From Trametes villosa (Eukaryota; Basidiomycota; Agaricomycetes; Polyporales; Polyporaceae), in the NCBI GenBank assembly GCA_002964805.2, contig PUDQ02000143.1:10001-74000 (forward strand): 64,000 nt of DNA. Direction: 5' to 3'. A program made the translations under genes and the position numbers. The notes below the pieces were generated by a model that worked only from the letters and a program-made list of their open reading frames with translations, did not search any database and was not told where the DNA came from. Position 1 is the first letter of the stretch. Each line of letters starts with the position of its first letter. This document shows, piece by piece, positions 55,547-64,000 of the stretch.

Positions 55547-55553
55547 TTATATA
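55547..55553 (-). promoter_or_regulatory. TATA box of Thr-rich protein 2 copy B
   Basis: TATATAA on the minus strand about 85 bp before the ATG, at the same distance as in copy A. Confidence 0.65.
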
Positions 55554-56566
55554 CGGCTTTCATACGGCTCATATGATCTCACAAGGACGCTGAGAGGGAC
55601 CCAGTAGAACTTGGACTTTGCGACGCTCATGCTCGACGGTCGCGGAGGAAGGAGAGCTGGAGTCCGCGGCAAGGATCGCGGGCGATCGAGTGGCTGTCCG
55701 CTCTCGGCTTTCCCCGTTCAAGTATCCGACCTCTGCAAGCGCCCGCTCCTCCGACTCCGACTCCATCCACTCACGCCGCTCGACTCTGTGCTCTCCCGCT
55801 GGCCGAATGACTGCAGACTCGTAGGTGGCACACTCTTGGAGAAAGAAGGAAGTGCACATCCGCTGTCGATTCCTGACGGTCCGAGGGCCAACGATGACTG
55901 GTTCAGCCTGCGCTCGGGACTCGGATATCGGACTCGGAGTCTCCTTCCCGCTCATCCGTTCTTTTTGGCATCCACTAGGGTCGTACTCGACTCTGTATTG
56001 CGTGATAGGGTTAATATCTGGGTATGCCAGGCTGTGTGACAGCAGCCTCCACCTTCTCGGAGAATCAAGGAAGTGGACATCCGCCATCGGTTCTTCGCGG
56101 GCCCTTGGCAGGCCGAATCCCAACGTCGCGGGCACTCGCAAGTCGGATGTCAGAGTTTCCTTCGGGATCCAAACATCCAGACGACCTTCTAGTAATTCAA
56201 CCTGATCGGCCACGCCTGTGGACCGAGGTACCCGTAGGTCCGAACTATGGCTGAGCACCAGCACTGCACCGACGGATGGTTTGCTTCCGATGGGACTGTG
56301 CATCGAGTATTCCTCCTGGGCGAACTAGGTCGGCCTACAGAGTCGCAGGCCCACTCAATACTGACCTCTGTGACGTTCGCTCACTCGGAAGTGTATCGCC
56401 TGGACGTTCCACCGTCGATCATTGTGTCCGCGGACCCACCGGCATTCACCTCGGCTGTTGGTACGCTCGCCCGAGTCTGAAGATCTGCAGCTTGAAGTCC
56501 GACTTCCCTTGGGGCCTCGTAGTACCCCAGGCGCTTCATCGAGGGGGTACGTGGGTCCTCGAGGAG

Positions 56567-56573
56567 TATATAA
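56567..56573 (+). promoter_or_regulatory. TATA box of Thr-rich protein 1 copy B
   Basis: TATATAA in GGAGTATATAAGG about 80 bp before the ATG at 56652. Confidence 0.65.
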
Positions 56574-56651
56574 GGTGTCGCATCTTCACCATTATCCTTC
56601 AGCAAATTCCTGTCATCTCTAACTCCCCAACACACCACCTCATCTTCCAAC

Positions 56652-57317
56652 ATGTTCGCCTCCAAGACCACCATCATCCTCACTGTCCTCGCCGCCCTTG
56701 GCGCAGAGGTCGTTGGTGAGTGCTTAGTCTCGCTCGCAAAAGCCGACCTCACCTAATTGCCCTCATCAGCTCAATACCCCGCTTACGGCGGTTACCCCGC
56801 GTACAACGCTGGGGGGTCGTACTCGGGTGCTGTCAAACCCTGCCCCGCGGCCTCGATCACGACTACGACCGTGAGGCCCACCTCCACCTCCACGCACACG
56901 ACCACCACCACAGTTACCGCGGCGGCTGAGCGCAAGCGCGGCGACGATCACCCGCACGCCAACCCCATCACCGCCCGTGCAGACGCCGCTCCGACGACGA
57001 CGATCACGGTTACTCGCACCTCGACATCGACGGACACGACGACGCGCACGGTGACGAGCACCACCACGAGCACGAGCACTGAGAAGACGACGCTCACCGC
57101 GACGACGACGGCTCGGGCGACCATTACCTGCACGGGCACGACGACGATCACCGTCCCGGTGACGCGCACGGCCACGGCGACGGTGACCGGCACGCGTACC
57201 GCGACGATTACGGCGTTCACGACCGACGTCGAGAGCGCGACGGTGACCTCGACGACGACGGTTGGCGAGACCACTGTCGACGCGAACGCGCGCCGCGCTT
57301 TCCCCACTGCGGCTTGA
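56652..57317 (+). CDS. Thr-rich secreted protein 1, copy B
   Basis: The signal peptide is the same as in copy A, with an intron after VVG, then AQYPAYGGYPAYNAGGSYSG. AERKRGDD (candidate Kex2 site) and the T-x-T tract are kept. Small in-frame changes are seen (HANPIT versus HAPATIT; TSTEKTT versus TSTETTT). It ends FPTAA and is a few residues shorter than copy A because the arm border lies in the last codons. No stop or frameshift. Confidence 0.75.
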
Positions 57318-58736
57318 GTCTGGTGTTGTCCCTTCTTCATTGTTCTACTATTATCGGATAAAATGTACCACCCGCTATGTATGGCTATAATCTGATCTCA
57401 TTCAAAATCCTATCTTCGATGTCAGTACCAATTTGCGCCAGGGCATGAGTGCAAGCACATCGTGGCGTCCTGGAACCCCCAGCGAGGTCGTGCAGCCGGC
57501 TTTAACTGTATCTTCAGTACAGATTGTGCCATGTTCGGCAGTGCCTCAATCTGTAGTGTCAACTACACGCGGTCAACGGTGAGAGAACATTGAGAGCTAG
57601 AGCTGCTATATTTGCGAGTCCGGCATTTCCCGAAGTAGTGAAAGACATCGTTGGGCAACTCGCTTTGAGAGTCTTGCACCACTCCCTCCACGAACGCACT
57701 ACACTGCAGCACAATTGCCATGGAATTTTGTTCCTTTATCGACACTTATAGACTATCAGGTACCAGAATGCTGAGAGATGCTCAAAATACTCTTGAGCAG
57801 ACCTGCCAGGGGGCTGTTCCTCATGATGGTGGCACCCCAACTCCTGGCCAATACTTATCTCCTGAATAGCACAAACAAATATCAAGCCCCTAGGAGATCT
57901 TTGCGACTGATATCATCTTACTCGTCAAGAAGAGGCGAGAAAGTGCTACCTCTTTCACACAGTGCCCGCGGAAATTGAGCTTCGACTTTGGCGGTCATCC
58001 CCCGTGGTACGTACGCTTGTATGTCGGGTTCCGTATACGCTGACGTGCCTAATAAGACCATGCTCGGCCAAATGTTCTAACGCCGCATCACGGCTTACAA
58101 TCCCGACGCCACCTGCAATGTACTGCAGCCGTTGTAATGACCGCAGGCGGCGCGTGTGAGCTGGATTACTGTGCAGCACTGAGTCTTCTCCACCCACAGT
58201 CACGACGAGAAGCAAATTGCCCTCAAAACTTCTTGAACCTTGAGCCCGTACTTCTCACGGGCTTGTCCTCGCCCGACAAAGGCTAAACACTACCCATCCT
58301 TGCCGCCGTCACGATGGCCGCCCATAACACCGTGCTTCAGCGACAATGCCATGTCTCGATGCATGTCAAACTGGCCTGCGTTTGACGTACTCCCGCGGAA
58401 GCACATTCTACAGCGCGCGCCTCGACATACTCCTGCACCCATGGCCCCTCCACGTGTTTTCATTATAGACCCGCCTTGCCCGCGCGAGGGCCGCACCTGC
58501 CGCTTTTCGCGCTGCCTCCTTTTCCACGCTGCAGCGTGGATTTAATGTAGCGCTTCCTATGTCCTCTCGCGTTACGCATCCGTACGCGACCGGCCCAGAT
58601 GTGCGAGCGACGATCCATTTGCGCCCGGCAGGCTTCGCCAGAAATACCGACGCGCATGGGTGCTGCTGCTGCGCCCCCCGCTCTCTCCGCTTGACCGCCC
58701 CTCCCCACCTGGCCCGACGCACTCGACGCTCGACCC
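57318..58736. other. Intergenic, no gene seen
   Basis: About 1.4 kb past arm B, AT-richer at 57330-57950 than its surroundings. Frames are short. An inverted repeat TCCACGCTGCAGCGTGGA (58528-58545) could form a hairpin. No supported gene. Confidence 0.4.
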
Positions 58737-59177
58737 ATGTACTACCCCCAGCGTCCTCTATCGACCTACTGGCCGACGCGCGCGTCCCCGCCGCTCTCCC
58801 CGATGTATAGCCCGGGGAGCTATTCTGGAAGCTACTACGATTGTGCGTTGATCCCCGTTTGTCTCACTTCTAGATCTGCATATCTGACTGTGCGGCTGCT
58901 CGTGCGCTGTTCTAGCCCCCGAGATGCGCATGGTGCCGATATACCCCCAGTACGCCCAGCCGATGGCGCAGCCGCCGATGATCTATCGCAATCCACCGGT
59001 GTACTACAACCGCCTCATGCGCCGGCCGGGGCAGTCGATGTGCTGTAGGGATCTGTGTTGCGAGCCGTGCTGCGACGAATGCTGCGGGTACGTGCACCTC
59101 ATGGTGTCGCGATGTGCGTGCACAAGCGCTGACTGGGAGTATCTTTGAACAGACCCACGGGGTGCTGCTGCTGTTGA
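58737..59177 (+). CDS. Small Pro/Tyr-rich, Cys-rich tail protein (CYSTM-like)
   Basis: Three exons join in phase at GT-AG introns (58851-58915 and about 59089-59150). The N-terminal part is rich in Pro, Tyr and Ser (MYYPQRPLSTYWPTRASPPL). The middle has PIYPQYAQPMAQPPMIYRNP. The C-terminus is nearly all cysteine: CCRDLCCEPCCDECCG, then PTGCCCC. About 105 residues in all. The layout matches small CYSTM-type proteins, whose Cys-rich end sits in or on a membrane, often palmitoylated, and which are linked to stress tolerance. The consistent splice phases and codon pattern make a real gene likely despite its size. Confidence 0.6.
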
Positions 59178-59639
59178 GCGCGGCGAGGAGAGCCACAACT
59201 CTACACGATATTGCCGGGATCAAGGAAGAAGTGTACCATTATCGCTACGACGCATTCACGAGATTATGGATCCAAGATACCCACACATGTCTGTCTCCTC
59301 CTCTCCACCGTAGACTGTTTTTCTTGTACATTATCTGTCACTATGCCGGATTCCTACCAGGATGGTCAAGGTTACACGCCTGCCTCCTGGATGCCTTGCC
59401 TACGTCGTGCAGGATATGCGCACAACGTGTGAGACTCATTCCGCCCTGCGTGGTAATGAAGCGATAACGTATTCTTGTGATGATTGCAACATAACTGATG
59501 GTGATGACAGACAGACAAACATGCTACGTACTCGGGAACATAATAATACGCATAGCACGCACAGCACGCACAGGCACAACCGCTCTCGATGGCCTGCACA
59601 TTACGACTCCAACAAATCCAGCACACCGAACTTCCACGA
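59178..59639. other. Intergenic between convergent genes
   Basis: About 460 bp. A short tandem ACAGCACGCACAG / ACGCACAGCACGC run lies at 59555-59572. I see no gene. Confidence 0.4.
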
Positions 59640-62600
59640 TCATAACGCACATCCCGAGAGCAGCGCCTGCACATTCTCCGCAATTTTCAGCGGGTCAATC
59701 GCGAGTAACGGCCCACCGTCCTCCCCGCTCCCACCTTCCCGCATCTCCGCAGACGCCTCCGTCGACGCACCCGCAGCGTCCGCGAGGGCGAACGGGTCGG
59801 TCGGGACGGACATGGGCACCACGCCCTCGCTCACCACCGGCTTCATGAACGCCCAGAACTCGCTAAAGTCCATCTCCGTGGTCCCCGCACTGGGCCCCAC
59901 ACCCGCGTCCGGCTGCACGCCATACAGCTCGGGGTTCGCGTAGAGCGCCGCCTCGAGCTCGGGGTCCATATCCATCGTGAGCGAGGAGAGATACGACGCA
60001 GAGCCGTCCCCTGCGTCTGTCGAGGCGGTCGGCGCGAAAGAGCCCATAGAGAACAGGTCTGAGAACGCCGGGTCGAGCGTGCCCGCGACGCCGCAGCTGG
60101 TAGTGTCGTCGCCGAAGGAGGTTGCGTCTGAGAACATGTCGTCCGTCTGCTGCGACAGCATCGCGAGAATCGCGTCCGAGTCCTGGCTGGCCGGGTCGGA
60201 GGACGCTGGCGCGTCCGTGTCGATGTCCGCGTCGTCTGGTGGGTTCAGCTCGAGCTGTGGCAGACAGATTGTCGCGTCCGGGTCGGGTAGTGTGTCCTCG
60301 ACCTCCTGCGCGCCAGGGTGCGCGTCATAGTCGCTCCCGTCCGCGGGGGAGAGGATCGGGCTCGAGGGCGGGAGGGGTGAGGACGGCGGAAGGCCCGCAG
60401 ACCACTGCTGCGGGCGGCGCGGGCCAAACACGTCGCCGCCCTCGGAGGGGCCATCCTGGAGGCCGAGGTCGCCGAACTCGCCGTCGCTGCTCGCGATGGG
60501 GATCGAGTCGAGCGGGACGTCGGACGCGTCGGCGTCGTCGGACTCGGCGGGCTCGGAGGTTGCGACGGAGAAGGGGGGCGGGGCGTCCGGGAGCGAGCTT
60601 GCGCTGCGCGAGCTGCCCGGGTGGCTGCCGCGTCCGCCGCCGCTCCGGGTGCGGGCCCGCTTGCGCGCCGAGGACGAGCCGCCACGCGAGCCTGAGAGCG
60701 GTGAGAGGAGTGAGGAGAGGCCGCTGTAGAGGCTGGGCAACTTCCGCGGACTACGTGCGCTTCGGGGTGGCTGCTCAGGTGTGAAGAGCGAACCAAGAGC
60801 ATCTGAATCCTCAGGGCTCGATTGGGTGCTGGTGGTTGCGCCGGCGCGGCGGCGTGGTGGTGTAGTCGGCGGGTCAATGTTCTGCGAGGACGAGGAGGAG
60901 AGGACGTTATGTGACGAGGAGGGCAAGAGAGGCACGGCGAAGATGGGCGCCTGGGCGGCCGTGGCAAGGACTGGCCGTGGCGGCTCTGCTTGTGAGCCGG
61001 CATTGCTCCTCCGCCGGGAGGCCGAGGCAGGCGGGGAGCTGAGCAAAACAGGGCCATGGAACTGCCGGCCCGAGAGCTGCTCCTCTTTGGCGAGCTTGCT
61101 CGCAGAAGACCGTTTACGCGGTTTTGCCTCAGTGCTCCGCTTCGTGGATCGCTTGCGTTTGGGAGCCTCTGGCGGTGCTGCGTCAGATCCGCCTTCTGTC
61201 AGGTAAGTACCGTCTGCCTTCCTCGGAAGGGTCGCGGTACTTGTCTGCGCCCATGCCGGCACGACGTAGGGCTTTCGCAGCGTAGACTGTGATCGTCGGG
61301 GCGGTGAGGTCGCAGGGCCGCCTGCAGACCCAGACATGTATGATGCAACGTTCTCCCAGCCTGGGTCTGACGCAACATGTGAGGCGTCTGTGTTCCCGGA
61401 GAGGGAACTCCTACTTGACTTGGACGTGAGCGTCCGTGAAGAGGAGCTGGCGGTGCGCTTGCGCGACTCCTCCCGCTCGCGGTCGCGCTCGTCCATGATT
61501 TCGCTGAGGGTACGTTTCCGACTGTTGGAGGACGTAAGGCTAGGGGCGCGCAAGTGTGCTCCGCTGGCCTGCGGTCGTGCACGGGGCGTCTGGTCGGAGG
61601 TGCTGTTGCCGAGCGGGACGCTTCGCGGGGCAGGAGGCGGGCGCGCGACCTCCTTCCCCTTCTCCTTCTCGAGGCCTGTTCGGCGGAAGGCTGCGGGGTT
61701 CACGTTCTCCTTGTCAAGAACGATAACCTCGTCGTCTTCCGGGCTCGGGTCCGTTGTCGGTGGTGTCGAGGGCGCATGTGCGTTGGTGGGCGGCGAGAGC
61801 GACGACGAGGCTGGAGAGTTGGCAGAGCTGGTGGACGAATCAGGTACGGAGAGGAATGTGAAGGAAGAAGCGGTGGCAGGGTGCGGCCTCGCGGGTACAG
61901 ACGCCGCTACCGCGGGCACTGGTGTCGGGGCAAAATTCGAGGGTGGTGGTGGTGCAGACGCCGCAGTGAACATTCTCCCCAGAGTCTGGACGAGGTCGGG
62001 ATTAGGAGTAGCACTAGACGAGTCGATGGAGGAGAGGAGCGAGAGCAGCTGTTGGTTCTGCTGAGAGCTCGCGAGCGCCATGAAGAAGGCCTGCAGCGCA
62101 GCCTGGGGAGTGCTAACTGAAGGTGCAGAAGGTGCGGCGGTAGGTGCAGGCACGGCAGGCGCCGGAGTAGGTTGAGGAGCAGGTGTCGAGGCAGCTGGCG
62201 ATGGATCAGCAGCAACAGAGTCGCTTCGCTTGATATGTCGAACAGACGCAGGAGGTAGACTAGGGCTATTGGAAGAGCTCGGCGCGGGCTCGGGAACGCA
62301 TGAAGGTGCCCTGTCCTTTTCCTCCTTTGGCCAGCGCAGTGGGTCAGTGGTAAAGAGAGCGCCCGTGTTCCGCTTGACAGGTTTCTTCTCCGCCGGAGGC
62401 AAGGGCGCGGCCCAGCTGTGAGCACGAGGGAGCGGCGCTCGGCTTCCCTGGAACTGAGATGAGAGAAGGGAGCGGACGGAGGTCAGCGGAGACGCACCTC
62501 TCTGAGGGAAAAGATGACTTCGAGACCATCGTCGCGGATGCCATCAGACATGAGGGTGCCGAAGACGGAGGGAGGGTCTGGGCTGCGCAGTGCATCGGAC

Positions 62601-63091
62601 AGCCAACCGAGTCCAACCGCAACGCCAGGTGCGGGGCTTGAGCTTGCGCTATTGCCTTGCTCTTGAAGGGAGCGCCCGAGTTAGCCACTCGCCGGGGGAA
62701 CGCGTCGGATGGAGGGGGGACCACTCACGCGACTCGAACGGATCAAAAACATAGACGGACCAGTCGCGGGTAGCTGTAGGCGCAAGTTCGGGGCTGAACG
62801 CGCGAGAACGTTAGAATATCAAGGGAAGAGAACGGCTGAGGACGTTTACCTTGACTGGCAGATAGCGTCGAGGCATGAGCGGAGAGATACCTTGCCGTAG
62901 ATGATGTCAGCGGCAGAGTGGGAGGGTATCGCGTGTTGTGGTATTATGAACACTTCGGCCTTGGCGGACGAGCGGGCGAGCATGTAGGGTGGGTGGCCGT
63001 TGATGGTGTACAAGGCGCGAACTGGGAGGTGTGAGAGGAGGACGGCAGGCAAGAGCACACAGGACGTACTGCATATCATACGCGTCTCCAT
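59640..63091 (-). CDS. Spt21/Ams2-type regulator of histone transcription
   Basis: Exons splice from ATG 63091: METRMICIRALYTINGHPPY, MLARSSAKAEVFIIPQH, IIYGKVSLRSCLDAICQSS, PELAPTATRDWSVYVFDPFE, then GWLSDALRSPDPPSVFGTLM and GLEVIFSLREFQGSRAPLPR. This N-terminal block is the Ams2/SPT21 domain (VLYTI...LARS, YG-V-L--CL-AIC-SSPE, -DFSVY--DP-E). The remaining 900 residues or so, mostly one exon, are Ser/Pro/Ala-rich, with an NRKR-type basic patch, a predicted acidic activation-like tail (DDMFSDATSFGDDTTS) and no GATA finger. Spt21 in budding yeast and Ams2 in fission yeast activate S-phase histone genes. The role here is inferred. Confidence 0.78.
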
Positions 63092-63437
63092 CTTTCTACC
63101 ATCCCACAGCAGCAGCACACTCGGAGCAGTACGCAAACAATCCCAGCCGCGGGCGCGGAAGACACGGAGAAGGACGAGGAGGAGGAGGAGGAGGAGCGTG
63201 GGTGAGTGGACAGGCGCCCGTACTCTCATTTCAACGCGTCGGATCACGTGTACCGCGCCTTCTCGCGTCGCGATACCGGCGCTTATTACCCGTGCTCCTC
63301 GTTCCTCCGCTCATACGAACCATCTTGGAAACTCTGGTACCTGGCTGCGGGCGACACCCTACTTGCTACAGCGCGCAGGCATCCAGAGAATATATTCACA
63401 GAACTCGCGTTATCTGTCCTATTCCGCCCCCGTCATC
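63092..63437. other. Intergenic
   Basis: About 350 bp between two minus-strand genes, with a GGAGGA tandem (63168-63198) in the Spt21-type gene's leader or promoter. No gene. Confidence 0.4.
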
Positions 63438-64000
63438 TCACTCGTCAGCTTCTTCGCCCCCAGACTCCTCGTCGTCTCCTCCGTCCCCTAGATCGGCCTC
63501 CTCATCGTCCTCCGACTCGGAATCAGACGTATAGAAGTCGTCCTCTCGCGAGTCCGTTTCGCTCCCTTCATCGTCCGGCTCGGTGTCCGTTGGCGCGTCC
63601 CATCCCCAATCGTCCGACTCCCTGCGCTCCCGCTGCGTCTCAGCTGCGCTCCACGAACACGATAAGCATATGTTATCCTCCTCCTTGACCACCTCAATCT
63701 CCACCATCAGCCATGGCACTTCCTTTGCTGCGTGCGACACAAGACCTTTGATCAGCACCTCCATGGCTTCATAGGTCGCTCTTCCTCCAACCCTCAGGAC
63801 CAGCCCCTCTACGCCGCTTCCCTCCTCATGTCGTGCCTTGAACCATCGAATCATTGCCTGGCCAGCGTCTCTATGCGTGGGCTCTCCGGCGATGCATAGG
63901 CTCAGTACTTGCAGCACGGGTAACAGAGTCAGGTCGGCCTCCAACGTCCGCGTCGTTGCTTCGATGCACTCCCACCCGCCGACGACGAGCGCGCGGAGCG
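63438..64000 (-). CDS. C-terminal part of an unknown protein with acidic tail (5' end outside window)
   Basis: The frame is open from the window edge to the stop at 63438. It reads LRALVVGGWECIEATTRTLE, then LTLLPVLQVLSLCIAGEPTH, an amphipathic stretch with leucine spacing like the C-terminal repeats of fungal F-box/LRR proteins, and finally a highly acidic Asp/Glu/Ser tail. F-box membership is a guess because the N-terminus is missing. Confidence 0.6.
   Translation of the reverse strand, partial: LRALVVGGWECIEATTRTLEADLTLLPVLQVLSLCIAGEPTHRDAGQAMIRWFKARHEEGSGVEGLVLRVGGRATYEAMEVLIKGLVSHAAKEVPWLMVEIEVVKEEDNICLSCSWSAAETQRERRESDDWGWDAPTDTEPDDEGSETDSREDDFYTSDSESEDDEEADLGDGGDDEESGGEEADE

Larger units (their letters stand above)
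55466..56651. promoter_or_regulatory. Divergent intergenic region of duplicated arm B
   Basis: About 1.19 kb between the two divergent Thr-rich genes. It matches 34829-36000 in reverse, with substitutions and several gaps. A minus-strand frame (56303-55569) overlaps the frame conserved in arm A. Confidence 0.55.
52730..57306 (-). repeat. Inverted duplication, arm B
   Basis: Reverse-orientation partner of 34166-38720, with the same three genes and introns. It is slightly longer because the intergenic region carries insertions relative to arm A, and the first kinase intron is longer here (it holds an extra AATTTATAATTA-like stretch). Confidence 0.9.

Noticed and set aside
34166..57306. Dikaryon haplotypes wrongly joined as an explanation of the inverted arms
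   Set aside because: The 14-kb spacer is single-copy and the arms differ by many gaps, so a real duplication is the simpler reading, but only long reads can settle it.

Overview
The window looks like nuclear DNA of an agaricomycete basidiomycete, probably a polypore-like wood-decay fungus. The evidence is GC-rich, closely packed genes split by many 48-66 nt GT-AG introns, together with families typical of that group: a Ty3-like Gag, DUF4470-MYND proteins, Skt5/Chs4, Chs5 and Spt21/Ams2. No organism name can be read from the sequence, and functions are assigned from protein families only.

Left third (1-12.9 kb). This is one nested transposable-element island. A nearly complete LTR retrotransposon lies on the minus strand, with LTRs at 1-935 (the first 4 bases are outside the window) and 10211-11149. 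I saw a single base difference between the LTRs, so the insertion is young. It encodes a 944-aa Gag (9489 to 4041), but no protease, reverse transcriptase or integrase is visible, so it is non-autonomous (TR-GAG type). It also carries an intron-containing antisense gene with a Cys/His cluster (1846-3711). Three further elements are nested in it: a 2.6-kb foldback-like element with arms of about 0.95 kb that splits gag (6669-9275, 7-bp target duplication); a 569-bp TA-flanked element inside each LTR; and a 223-bp MITE inside the antisense gene. A decameric minisatellite lies just outside the right LTR.

Middle (12.98-34 kb). Ordinary genes follow: an Skt5/Chs4-like chitin synthase regulator with a CaaX box, a zinc alcohol dehydrogenase, an NCS1 nucleobase permease, a DUF4470-MYND protein, the exomer subunit Chs5, a small basic protein, a BTB/CAP-Gly protein, and dynactin subunit 6. 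Two chitin synthase 3 pathway regulators (Chs4-like and Chs5) therefore lie within about 14 kb. The BTB/CAP-Gly and dynactin genes share a promoter region.

Right half (34-64 kb). An inverted duplication of about 4.6 kb (about 34.17-38.72 kb and 52.73-57.31 kb) holds two sets of three intact genes: two Thr-rich secreted proteins transcribed divergently, and a Mediator-type kinase CDK8/Ssn3. The unique spacer of about 14 kb carries an MBD4-like DNA glycosylase, ribosomal protein L10 (uL16), a GH20 hexosaminidase, a second DUF4470-MYND gene and an OPT transporter. Beyond the right arm lie a tiny Pro/Tyr/Cys-rich gene, an Spt21/Ams2-type regulator of histone transcription, and the 3' end of an unknown acidic-tailed protein at the window edge.
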